Source of the DNA: Neostethus bicornis
Taxonomy: Eukaryota > Chordata > Actinopteri > Atheriniformes > Phallostethidae
Length of the DNA: 64,000 nt
Assembly (NCBI GenBank): GCA_902685375.1
Contig: LR738557.1
Location: 19,291,001-19,355,000 of the forward strand
Reading direction: 5' to 3'
Under the pieces are notes generated by a model. That model ran no database searches. It was not told the origin of the DNA and worked only from the letters and a program-made list of their open reading frames with translations. The translations under genes were made by a program, and so were the position numbers. Positions 1 to 10,430 of the stretch are shown piece after piece (the stretch's first letter is position 1; each line of letters starts with the position of its first letter).

Positions 1-149
1 CTCAGGTCTGTATGAGGACGACGTAGAGGGGTCGACAACCAATCACATTCGCACTCACACCTCGTCAATTTAAACTAATAATCACAGCATTGTGAATATT
101 ATCAGTTGTGGGAAACACACGTATGTTTTATTTCATCTTCTGAACTGCT

Positions 150-240
150 TATTATCCCGGCTGATTCAAGGCCAGTGGCAGGGTACACCCCAAACAGGTT
201 GCCAGTCTGCTGCAAGGCCACATACACCATATGTAATTAA
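150..240 (-). repeat. Repeat C fragment (dispersed teleost repeat)
   Basis: A block reading TCTGAACTGCTTATTA then GCAGGGTACACCCC and GCCAGTCTGCTGCAAGGCCA. It matches the tail of the family seen more completely at 40556-40870, 61570-61950 and 62448-62770. Confidence 0.6.
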
Positions 241-354
241 GATACCGTATAAACACATGATTGATCGCCAGATTTGATCTGATTTGAAACCTACACATAA
301 AAATAATTAATAATATGAATATTAACATCATTAATAGCTTTAGTAGCTTAGCCG

Positions 355-617
355 AGGGCCTGAACAGCAACGGTCTGACCAGCAACGCTCTGACCAGCCA
401 GCGGTCTGACCAGCCAACGGTCTGACCAGCAACGCTCTGACCAGCCAACGGTCTGACCAGCCAACGGTCTGACCAGCAACGCTCTGACCAGCCAACGGTC
501 TGACCAGCCAACGGTCTGACCAGCAACGCTCTGACCAGCCAGCGGTCTGACCAGCCAACGGTCTGACCAGCAACGGTCTGACCAGCAACGCTCTGACCAG
601 CAACGCTCTGACCAGCC
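355..617. repeat. Short-unit tandem array (about 15-16 bp)
   Basis: About 17 units alternating between CTGACCAGCAACG and CTGACCAGCCAACGG variants. The length variation shifts frame, so the two overlapping minus-strand ORFs through it (AGQTVGWSDRWLV-type repeats) are artefacts. The array abuts the edge of repeat D at about 618. Confidence 0.9.
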
Positions 618-1010
618 ATATGACCCTTATGGCCCTTCCTGCATGTGGTGGGTCCACTAGAAGGACGGCTCTAACCACCTGTTCGGGTTGTGCCCGGCTG
701 AGCACCAATGGGTAAAAGCCCAGCCAACAGGCGCTCGCTTTCCTGCCCCACCCTTGGCCCTAGCTCGCTGGGTGGGCCTCGGTGACCCACATCTGGGCAA
801 GAGCAGCTTTTACCACGGTGCATTTCTTTAATTAGGGTTTTTTGAGCCATACTTTGTTTGGCACCTCACCTAGGACCTGTTTGTCTTGGGTGACCCAACC
901 AGGGGCATCAAGCCCCGGACAGCAGAACTCCTAGGATCATTGGGGCACGCAAAGCCCTCCACCACGGTAAGGTGGCAGCTCAAGAAGGAGCATCAACCAT
1001 CGAGCTAGGA
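618..1010 (+). repeat. Repeat D copy 1 (dispersed, unassigned)
   Basis: It shares ordered blocks with 49366-49600: ATGGCCC, GAGTCCACT/GGGTCCACT, CTGTTCGGG, CCCGGC, AAAGCCC, GGTGACCCA. A conserved tail includes CTAGGATCATTGGGGCACGC. The block order resembles a GC-rich segment common in teleost repeats, probably of LINE origin, but I cannot name the family. Confidence 0.55.
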
Positions 1011-1069
1011 CTGTCTGACATGGATTCTGTTGCAGGGCTTGTCTGTCTTTTTTTTTATCGCCACTAAAC

Positions 1070-1760
1070 CGGTCATTCTTAATTATTATACAAATAAAAT
1101 TAGTCTAAAAATCATAATTATTCGTTAGATTTTTCTGGGTTTTATTGTATAACAAGATTTTAGTCATAACGAGCTGGTCCGTGGAGCCCAATTACAAAAA
1201 AACCTCCTAAAAGTGGTTCCACTTTATAAACAAATCAATGTTTCCAGCTTTCTGTGAAAGAAAAATGATCCCTCCTGCTGGAAAACCGGAAATACGTCAA
1301 TGAAAACATTCCATATTTCACATAAACATACGTGTTTAAAGAGGTGTGTGTGAGTCAGAGGCCACACCGTGCCATACAGATGCTGTACATGATGAAGAAG
1401 GACTGAGAGACAAACAAGCAGCTGCTGAAATGACATTACAAAGCTACCAAACAGGAAGTACCACCAACATCAGAATGTAGGATCTCACACAAGCTTCCAG
1501 TTCTGCAAACAGAAAAATATCATCTGCATAATAATTTGGAACTCAGTGTGAATTCAGAACTGACTGGTAAGAGTGTGTCAGTCACAGAGTTGCCATGGCG
1601 ACTGGCTCGGGTCTCTTGCTTGTGGGCGGGGCCACCAACGCTGGGCGATAGTGAGATCTTTCCAAAGTTCATAATTAATTTCTATGTGAATGAATTGAGT
1701 CCCATTCTGAAGTATTCTGGGGGTGTAAGTGGGACAGGATGGATTTAAATTAAATAAATT
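1070..1760. other. Unassigned sequence
   Basis: AT-rich, only short ORFs and no motif that I recognise. Confidence 0.5.
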
Positions 1761-1962
1761 AATTACTCTATTCATCCCTCACCGGGGAAATTTGTGTGCT
1801 GCACTCCTTACACCGCAGCAGGCTGCCCTTTGACGGCACCAATGGTGGGAGAAGCGGGGGTTAGGTGTCTTCTCCAAGGACCCTAGACGTGCACTCAGTG
1901 GGATGTGAACCTGCGAACTTCCGCTCCGCGCGCGAATGCTCTAACCACTGTGTTGCCATCTC
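1761..1962 (-). mobile_element. SINE-1 (tRNA-headed) copy
   Basis: On the plus strand it starts TCTATTCATCCCTCACCGG and ends near the inverted pol III head at about 1950 (TCTAACCACTGTGTTGCCAT). It matches copies at 22016-22217, 27244-27452, 34366-35062 and 57395-57765. Repeat C follows directly at 1963. Confidence 0.8.
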
Positions 1963-2150
1963 CCCCTCAATGTATGCGTGGGTTTTCTCCGGGTACTCTG
2001 GTGTCCTCCCACCCCAAACATGCATGCTAGGTCGATTAGCCGCTACATGATTGCCTCTAGGAAAGAGTTTATGTGTGTGGCCCGTGACAGACTGACAACC
2101 TGTTCGGGGTGTACCCTGCCCCTTGCCTTGAATCAACCAGGATGGGAAGA
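1963..2150 (+). repeat. Repeat C copy (CCGGGTACTC / GGTGTACCCTGCC block)
   Basis: Contains GTGGGTTTTCTCCGGGTACT, AAACATGCATGCTAGG, GACTGACAACCTGTTCGGGG and GTACCCTGCCCCTTGCC, in the family order. Confidence 0.75.
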
Positions 2151-2741
2151 TGACAGTAGTTTTGATAAATCCCTAATTTTATTTGCCAAAAACGATTGCT
2201 CGTCCAAAGATCTCCGCTATTCTTAAAAACCAGGCCCTCAGGTTCTTCTACGTCCTCTCAAACGTCCAGCGATGGCTTATTGAAGACGTTAGATGTAAAG
2301 TGAAGTGGTGACATTTATGGTAGCAGTAAAACTCTGGCTGCAGGCCTGGATGGAACAGCTCTGGGTTTGATTCATACAGAAGCACTTAACCTCACGTCTC
2401 CTCAGAGAAACAATCGTGAGCGCCCGGCGAGCAGATGACAGTCTTACAAGCCAACGTTAGTCTGAGACGTTCAGAAAACACTCTTATATGATCATGTTCA
2501 TTTTCTGGGACGAAATAACCATGCTATAAAAACTATAAAAATGACTGGAGATACTTTCTGCCTGAAGAGAAGCAGGTCGATACGTTTTAATGGACAATTA
2601 AACCGTGATGCGGTTAAATCTAAACTGTGATGTCGGTCTGGTTTATAAGGACTGGAAAAGAGCTGCTTTATGGATGAACGAAGAAGGGAAGAATGCTGCT
2701 GCTTTCAGTTTAGAGGCAAAGAAGCCCAGCAGTGTCAGACT
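2151..2741. other. Unassigned sequence
   Basis: No gene or named repeat recognised. The last 30 bp run into LINE family B. Confidence 0.5.
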
Positions 2742-2840
2742 TGAGGAGGTTCATGGATACAGTGAAGGAAGACATGAAGATAGTTGGTGTGACTGAAGAA
2801 GATACAGCAGATAGGGTTAGATGGAAGAAACTGACTGGAT
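2742..2840 (+). pseudogene. LINE family B (RTE-like) 3' fragment
   Basis: Encodes the C-terminal RT tail (RFMDTVKEDMKIVGVTEED, then RVRWKKLT) also seen at 8940-9030 and 39560-39655. It is heavily 5'-truncated and runs straight into the 31-bp array. Confidence 0.85.
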
Positions 2841-4631
2841 GATGGTAGAGAGGATGGTCAGGGTTATCCATGATGGTAGAGAGGATGGTCAGGGTTATCC
2901 ATGATGGTAGAGAGGATGGTCAGGGTTATCCGTGACGGTAGAGAGGATGGTCAGGGTTATCCGTGACGGTAGAGAGGATGGTCATGGTCATACATGATGG
3001 TAGAGAGGATGGTCAGGGTTATCCATGATGGTAGAGAGGATGGTCAGGGTTATCCGTGACGGTAGAGAGGATGGTCAGGGTTATCCGTGACGGTAGAGAG
3101 GATGGTCATGGTCATACATGATGGTAGAGAGGATGGTCATGGTCATACATGATGGTAGAGAGGATGGTCAGGGTTATCCGTGACGGTAGAGAGGATGGTC
3201 AGGGTTATCCGTGATGGTAGAGAGGATGGTCAGGGTTATCCATGATGGTAGAGAGGATGGTCAGGGTTATCCGTGACGGTAGAGAGGATGGTCATGGTCA
3301 TACATGATGGTAGAGAGGATGGTCAGGGTTATCCATGATGGTAGAGAGGATGGTCAGGGTTATCCATGATGGTAGAGAGGATGGTCAGGGTTATCCGTGA
3401 CGGTAGAGAGGATGGTCATGGTCATACATGATGGTAGAGAGGATGGTCAGGGTTATCCATGATGGTAGAGAGGATGGTCAGAGTTATCCATGATGGTAGA
3501 GAGGATGGTCAGGGTTATCCGTGATGGTAGAGAGGATGGTCAGGGTTATCCATGATGGTAGAGAGGATGGTCAGAGTTATCCATGACGGTAGAGAGGACG
3601 GTCAGGGTTATCCATGATGGTAGAGAGGATGGTCAGGGTTATCCGTGATGGTAGAGAGGATGGTCAGGGTTATCCATGATGGTAGAGAGGATGGTCAGGG
3701 TTATCCATGATGGTGGAGAGGATGGTCAGGGTTATCCATGATGGTAGAGAGGATGGTCAGGGTTATCCATGACGGTAGAGAGGATGGTCAGGGTTATCCA
3801 TGACGGTAGAGAGGATGGTCAGGGTTATCCGTGACGGTAGAGAGGATGGTCAGGGTTATCCGTGACGGTAGAGAGGATGGTCAGGGTTATCCGTGACGGT
3901 AGAGAGGATGGTCAGGGTTATCCGTGACGGTAGAGAGGATGGTCAGGGTTATCCATGATGGTAGAGAGGATGGTCAGAGTTATCCATAATGGTAGAGAGG
4001 ATGGTCAGGGTTATCCGTGATGGTAGAGAGGATGGTCAGGGTTATCCGTGACGGTAGAGAGGATGGTCAGGGTTATCCATGATGGTAGAGAGGATGGTCA
4101 GGGTTATCCATGATGGTAGAGAGGATTGTCAGGGTTATCCGTGACGGTAGAGAGGATGGTCATGGTCATACATGATGGTAGAGAGGATGGTCAGGGTTAT
4201 CCATGATGGTAGAGAGGATGGTCAGGGTTATCCATGATGGTAGAGAGCATGGTCAGGGTTATCCATGATGGTAGAGAGGATGGTCAGGGTTATCCATGAT
4301 GGTAGAGAGCATGGTCAGGGTTATCCATGATGGTAGAGAGCATGGTCAGGGTTATCCATGATGGTAGAGAGGATGGTCAGGGTTATCCATGATGGTAGAG
4401 AGCATGGTCAGGGTTATCCATGATGGTAGTGAGGATGGTCAGGGTTATTCATGATGGTAGAGAGGATGGTCAGGGTTATCCGTGATGGTAGAGAGGATGG
4501 TCAGGGTTATCCTTTATGGTAGAGAGGATGGTCAGGGTTATCCTTTATGGTAGAGAGGATGGTCAGGGTTATCCATGATGGTAGAGAGGATGGTCAGGGT
4601 TATCCATGATGGTAGAGAGGATGGTCAGAGT
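2841..4631. repeat. 31-bp minisatellite, about 58 units
   Basis: Units carry GATGGTAGAGAGGATGGTC followed by AGGGTTATCC and AT/GT. A variant with GTCATGGTCATACAT recurs at 2981, 3105, 3136, 3291 and 3415, with spacings of 124, 31, 155 and 124 bp (4, 1, 5 and 4 units), so it has higher-order structure. It begins immediately after the LINE family B coding end. Confidence 0.97.
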
Positions 4632-5465
4632 TGCTAATCCAGGGCAATCAGGATTGGCCCTGATTGCGGCCAATCAGGATACGTAGTTATAGGTTGTTAT
4701 GGTTATAGTTAGTACTGGTTAGTGATATCATCTGGGGAAAGGTATGACAGATGGTTAATTACTATCAGATCCATGCTGTTAAATCAGAGGCAGACTCACT
4801 AAAAGTAGACGGTTAACAATTTTCTGTGACGAGAAACACACCAGCAAGACAAACTAAAATGTGCTGATGGTTGAACTACTGTTAAAAAAACACCTTGCTG
4901 AGTGACGTTCATACAGGAAGCTGTGTATCCAGCAGCTTGTTCTCTTTCATGTTTAAATGATCTCAGCACTTACTGATTGAATTTGGGTCATGCTGGTTTG
5001 GGTCAGAATGAATGACGTGAGGAATAAAACCACACATCAACGTTTTTTATCCACAGACCTTCACGACTGTACTGTACTTATGCAGCTAAACTAACAGTAA
5101 AGTGGGTTGAAAAGAGGCACAGAGACGTTTACAACATTCTTATGGTTTAAAAAAGTTTACTTTATTTCCTCTGCCTTCATAAATACCTCAATCTGTGTAG
5201 AACATGGCCTATGCAAGGATTTGGGCTAAAGCATGCTTCATACGTTTTTCTCTAGAACGGTCTCTTTCAGCTGAACATGTCACTGTGGAGCAGAGAATGA
5301 ACACTTTTTATGATGTGGAAGGAGGAGGAGGATCCAAACAGGACAAAAACAGGATTTATTAACAGAAGTCAGGGAAGTCTGTAAGGCACAGGGCATTATG
5401 GATTAACTCGGGATAAAAAGTTCAGAGTTCCTGGATGTAACTCATCGTCAGGGAGGATGGTGAAT
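4632..5465. other. Unassigned sequence
   Basis: No ORF, RNA or repeat recognised. A short GGCCAATCAGG/CCTGATTGGCC-type imperfect palindrome lies at about 4644-4680. Confidence 0.5.
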
Positions 5466-5668
5466 GCCCGGTCCTGGAGGGCCGATGTCCTGAAGGTTTT
5501 CCATGTGTTCTTACATCTACACGCCTGATCCAAGTTAACCAGTCATTGTGCCAAATTCTATTGGCTGTTGATTTCACTTTATGTGCATCAGCTGTGTCGA
5601 ACCAGGAACACATAGAAAACCTTTAGGACACCAGCCCTCCAGGACCGGAGTTTGACACTCCTGACCTA
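5466..5668. mobile_element. Short TIR element (MITE)
   Basis: The left end CCCGGTCCTGGAGGGCCGAT and the right end (about 5620-5648, CCAGCCCTCCAGGACCGG) are inverted copies, extended by GGTTTTC / GAAAACC. Length is about 185-200 bp with no coding capacity. The class (hAT-like?) is not certain. Confidence 0.7.
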
Positions 5669-5880
5669 GGGTGATTGCCCTTAAACAGGCAGCAGTATCC
5701 ACAGGTGTGTGGCATCAGAAATCAATCTCAGGTGTCCCTAATCAGGGAATTGAGGAAGGTCCAGGGCTCCTTCTGGTGGCAGGCGAGGGGATCCCGACAC
5801 TTTTATCCCAGACTAGATGAGTCAGATAGCAACATGAGCATCTGTTGCTTCAGGGATGCAGGGACGTCCCAGGATTGATT
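5669..5880 (-). repeat. LTR-like fragment
   Basis: Inverted relative to the solo LTRs at 29525 and 42040. It shares CTTCTGGTGGCAGGCGAGGG and AGGAAGGTCCAGGGCTCC-type blocks with them and with 60360-60480. Confidence 0.5.
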
Positions 5881-6152
5881 CCCAAAGCTTTTAGTTTGCC
5901 GTTATTAAAAGAGAACAATGACACGCAGCAGCACATAAATCACAAGGCTTGGCTTCAGTCAGGGACAAAGAATGATAATCAATTAAAGCGAGAAAGAGGC
6001 TGAGCTTGTAACCCTCGAATGCTCTCGTTATCATAATCATCCTCTTTTTAATGAGATGAGAACTGAAACGTAAAGGCAGGGGATGGTTTTATGGAGTTCT
6101 GAGAAAGTTTTAAGAATCATCCGTCTATCAAAGTGTTGAAGGAAAAGATCTA

Positions 6153-6590
6153 AACTTCCGTTTCATCGTCTTCTGCTTTTCCGGGGCCGAGTCGTGGGGG
6201 CAACAGCCTCAGACGGGAAGCCTGGACTTCTCTCACCCCGGCTGCATCCTCCAGCTCAACTGGAAGGATCCCGAGTCGTTCCCCAGCCAGCTGTGAGACA
6301 TAGTCTCTCCAGCGGGTCCGGGGTCTGGCTCTTGGTCTCCTCCCGGTGGGACGTGCCCGAAACACCTCACCAGCAAGGCGCTTGGGAAGCATTCTGACCA
6401 GATTCCCGAACCACCCCATCTGGCTCCTCTTGACTTGGAGGAGGAGTGGCTCTTTGCCAAGCTCCTCCCGGATGGCAGAACTCCTCACTCTATCTCTGAG
6501 TGAGAGCCCAGCCACCCTGCGGAGGAAGCTCATTTTATTGGGTGTCAAACAGAACGTCCGGAGGTCCCTAGCCCGGCGTTCCACCAGCAG
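6153..6590 (-). pseudogene. LINE family A 3' fragment (no array)
   Basis: An open minus-strand reading frame covers the RT tail: MSFLRRVAGLSLRDRVRSS, then MGWFGNLVRM, RARPRTRWRDYVSQLAGERL and RLRLLPPRLGPG. The 3' end shows the family's AGCRGAAGA(C/T)GA terminus. The upstream residues that would contain the 33-bp array are missing. Confidence 0.85.
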
Positions 6591-6719
6591 ATCTGTGATG
6601 AATTTGCAAGCGGTTTGTCCCAGCTTGTCCTGGATCTTCTCCTGTAATCTGTCTGGGCCTCATCTGACCAGACGCCCAACTCACCTCCCTCTTGATCTAA
6701 TCCTTTTTTATTGACACCT

Positions 6720-7940
6720 TACGATGACGGAGGATCGTAACGATAGTTCCATTTTATTTAGAGAGCTTTGAAAATGTGAAAGGACGTCCATGAACAAGAA
6801 GTTTCAAATGACTGTTACAGTAAAGAAAAACATAAACACACATGTCTCCCTGCTCGGAGATGAGTCACTGGAGATTTTTTTTGAAGGAGGTGAAACATGG
6901 GTCCACGTTTGCTTCGGACTTACAGGATAAAATACACACCTTGTTTCCAGTGAGGACTGCCTGTTGACAGCCATAGTGGTGACCTGGGCATGATCGCACT
7001 ACTCTGAAAATTTGATCAGTTCATCTACATCAACTGAGTAACTGTGGGCAGTTTCATTAAATCTCTTCAGCTGATTGGACGATATCACGTTTACAAAAGT
7101 GTTACAGAAGCACAGACCTCCTCCCTCCCATTCTGTGGGAAAAACCGAAACCAATGTTCCAGACTGAAACTAGAACCCAGACCGGATAAAGTACCTGATA
7201 AATAATGAAACGTTTTACCAGCAGGTGATTCGCTTCTTTGACATTAGAACAGAAAAAGCGTCGTTATTGTCGCCTCATTACAAACCAGACATATGTCTGA
7301 TGGTGGATGAGATGACAGAGGAGTGCTGGCCGGCTGGAAGCTGCTTTTGTCCTCCGTCATGATGCGCAGCGCTGCTAATTGAAGGATCATGTGGAGCTGA
7401 GGTTAGAAGGTCCGTGGAACAGATGGGACGGCTCGGCAGTCTGATAAATAAACCATTAGCCCTGCTTGTAGGTGTCAGAGCATGACCTGCAGTGTGAGCC
7501 AACAGGAGAAGGTAGATGGGGATGCCACGTTGAGCTGATGGACGAGGTGAGACATCTCTTCTGACCGGGTTGTTTCACACCAGCCTGACACAGTCTATCT
7601 TCATGTCAAGTTGGGATCAAAGTCCTCTGAGCTTTGATAAAACTTTTAGAAAAGTAACGCTAGCGTGTATTTTTAGAATCCTTTATATTCTTATTTTGAC
7701 GGGTTTACATCAAACTGCTTACGCTCAGTCCTTGTAGGGACTGAGCGTAAGCAGAGCACGAGCATTTAATCACTTCTTGCTTATGGCAGAGAACAAAATC
7801 TTTGGCCAATTACGACTTTGTGTTTCAAAGGTTGAAAAATCCTGGATGAAAGAAAATGACTCGAATATTCATGAATGTAAAAAAAAAAAAAAAAATCTTC
7901 ATCCCAAAGACTAAAAACGACTCATGAAAAGGAATTAAAA
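6720..7940. other. Unassigned sequence with one strong hairpin
   Basis: No gene seen. A 17-bp perfect inverted repeat lies at 7715-7754, listed separately. Confidence 0.5.
7715..7754. other. Perfect 17-bp inverted repeat, 6-nt loop
   Basis: CTGCTTACGCTCAGTCC at 7715-7731 is matched by its exact reverse complement at 7738-7754, separated by TTGTAG. Confidence 0.95.
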
Positions 7941-7944
7941 AGTA

Positions 7945-9066
7945 TAAGGCCTGTAAGACAGTGGTGAGGTGCGCTGTAGGTGAGACAGAGGAGTTCAGTG
8001 TGGAGGTGGGACTGAACCAAGGATCTGCTCTGAGGCCTTTACTGTTTGCTGTGGTGATGGACAGGCTGACAGACGAGGTCAGACAGGAATCCCCATGAAC
8101 AATGATGTTTGTAGATGACATTGTGATCTGTAGTGAGAGGAGGAAGAGGTGGAGGAAAAGCTGGAGAGGTGGAGGTTTGAAGATTAGTCAGAGTAAGACA
8201 GAGTACATGTGTGTGAATGAGAGGGATCCAAATGGAAAAGTGAGGTTACAGGGAGAAGAGATAAAGAAGGTGGAAGATTTTAAGTATCTAGGATGAACAG
8301 TCCAGAGCAATGGAGAGTGTGGAAAAGAGGTGAAGAAGCGTGTGCAGGCAGGCTGGAACGGGTGGAGAAAAGTATCAGGTGTGATGTGTGATAGAAGAGT
8401 TTCAGCCAAAATGAAAGGAAAAGTGTACAAAACTGTGGTGAGAGCGGCCATGCTGTTTGGTCTAGAGACAGTGTGGTGAGAGCAGCCATGCTGATTGGTC
8501 TAGAGACAGTGTGGTGAGAGAGGCCATGCTGATTGGTCTAGAGACAGTGTGGTGAGAGCGGCCATGCTGATTGGTCTAGAGACAGTGTGGTGAGAGCGGC
8601 CATGCTGATTGGTCTAGAGACAGTGTGGTGAGAGCAGCCATGCTGATTGGTCTAGAGACAGTGTGGTGAGAGCGGCGATGCTGATTGGTCTAGAGACAGT
8701 GGCACTGAAGAAAAGACAGGAAACAGAGATGTTTGTAGCAGAGATGAAGATGCTGAGGATCTCTCTGGGAGTGACCAGGATGGACAGGATCAGAGGAACA
8801 GCACATGTTAGAGGTTTTAAAGTCAGAGAGGTCAGACTGAGATGGTTTGGACATGTGCAGAGGAGAGAGAGAGAGGACATCAGAAGAAGGATGCTGGGTT
8901 TGGAACCACCAGGAAAGAGGACTAGAGGAAGACCAAAGAGGAGGTTCATGGATACAGTGAAGGAAGACATGAAGATAGTTGGTGTGACTGAAGAGGATGC
9001 AGGAGATAGGGTTAGATGGAGGAAACTGACTTGCTGTGGCGCCCCCCGAAGGGAAATGCTGGAAAA
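7945..9066 (+). pseudogene. LINE family B (RTE-like) 3' half
   Basis: The reading frame covers the RT palm (MMFVDDIVIC, a variant of the FADD catalytic box), then SKTEYMCVNERDPNGKV and KKVEDFKYLG, and the tail LRWFGHVQRREREDIRRRM to the 3' end. An in-frame stop just before the palm, frameshifts and the 38-bp expansion at 8435-8700 break it. It ends at the GAAAAAGAAGAAGAAATT tail beside the pdzrn3 3' UTR. Confidence 0.85.
8435..8700 (+). repeat. 38-bp tandem array inside LINE B ORF, exactly 7 units
   Basis: 266 bp = 7 x 38. Each unit runs GTGGTGAGAGCGGCCATGCT then GATTGGTCTAGAGACAGT, the codons for VVRAAMLIGLETV. Because 38 is not divisible by three, it destroys the RT frame. The same unit is expanded in another copy at 46675-47085. 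Confidence 0.95.
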
Positions 9067-9111
9067 AGAAGAAGAAATTAGCCAAACGTTCTTCTTTCTT
9101 TTTCTCAAATC

Positions 9112-10430
9112 TTTAATGAGTGAAACTCCAACAACATTTTAAATCTCATCACATATAAAACAATAATTTATAACTGTTCTCATTTTACAAGAAATAAACC
9201 GTGTGGCTGACTACGAAGGGTTTGGTTTTAATTCGTCAAATAAATGAAACAAAATAAAACCGATACATGTGTGACGGATCCGCTCGATCTCTTATGAGTA
9301 CAAACACACACATTAAAACGATGGAAGGTTCGTTGTTACTGAACAGATCGGATGTCGCTGGTGACGTTTAACTTTGGAAAAAAATCACCTTTTGAGAGAA
9401 TTTAAAAAAATTATGTAAATTTCTTACAAAATTAGATTTTTTTGATTTACAAAAGTTCTACTGAAAATGGTTCGATTTGTATTTTTCAGGGAAAATATTA
9501 TCGTTTCCATAAAAGTATTAGATGTAACAGAAAAAGACGGAGATATATTTTAATATTTATATATATATATAAATGGTACAAACAAGAGAATGTAAATGTT
9601 TAAAGTATGGCACACTTTTTTTTTTACACACTTTTAAAACCTGTTTTCATTCTAAAAATATTGTAAAGAACAAAACACGAAGGTAGAAAAACGTATTGAA
9701 AACCGTCCCGTTTACAGTAGCCACGTCCCGTTCCTTCCGGTTCAGTCTTCTCACACCTCGACTCCATCGTGACGGAAAGTCCACAAAAAGCTTTCCTTAT
9801 TTCTTATGTACACATTTTACAAGGTGGGCATCTCACCCCAAAACGGAGCTGTTCTAAATACAGTCCATCAGGCTTTGGTTTGCCTCCTGCTGGCCGGCCT
9901 CAACCCCGGGACGACCAGCGGCGTCAAACGTCGGTACTCAAAATCCAACTGGAGATTTTCCCCCTCACTCCTGCTTGAACACACCTGAGTCTAATTAAAT
10001 TTATCCAACAACCAATCAACACGTCCGGAATTACCCCGTAAATTGAATCAGGTGTGTTGAAGATCGAGCTGCACGATATATCGATATCAAAACAATATCT
10101 CAATATCAACACCTGTGAGTAGCCAATCACAACGAGCCGTGATTTTCTGTCCTTGTTTTGGTTCCATCTCTCCCAGTTTATGTGTGTGACTATCAGCCAA
10201 CTGATTGGTCAGGCTGTTTGCAGTTATGTTGTAGCAGGATCAGGAGGCGGGGCTAAAAACTTTATGACTAATTACGGCCTAATTAATGCCTTGTTTTTAA
10301 TCTAATCAATGGCTTTACATTTTGACAGTTAATATTTGACTTTTGTTGTGAAAAAACCTTAAATATTTCAAAATAAAATGAGAAACTGTGATTAAAAACC
10401 TTCAGAAATGTGGCCCTGAACGACCCTGTC
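9112..10430 (-). other. pdzrn3: Probable 3' UTR of pdzrn3
   Basis: About 1.3 kb of AT-rich sequence with no credible ORF follows the stop codon. Minus-strand ATTAAA hexamers occur at 9548-9553 and 9112-9117; no AATAAA was found. The region ends where a RTE-like LINE begins (about 9066). Part of it (about 9840-10070) looks like an eroded dispersed repeat. Transcript ends cannot be read from DNA alone. Confidence 0.5.

Noticed and set aside
2841..4631. Telomere-like repeat because units contain GGGTTA
   Set aside because: GGGTTA is only part of a 31-bp unit and is not itself tandem.
6150..6584. 144-codon ORF as a cellular gene
   Set aside because: It is the family A RT tail, present in many copies in this window.
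7715..7754. microRNA precursor
   Set aside because: The stem is 17 bp with a 6-nt loop, too short for a canonical pre-miRNA.
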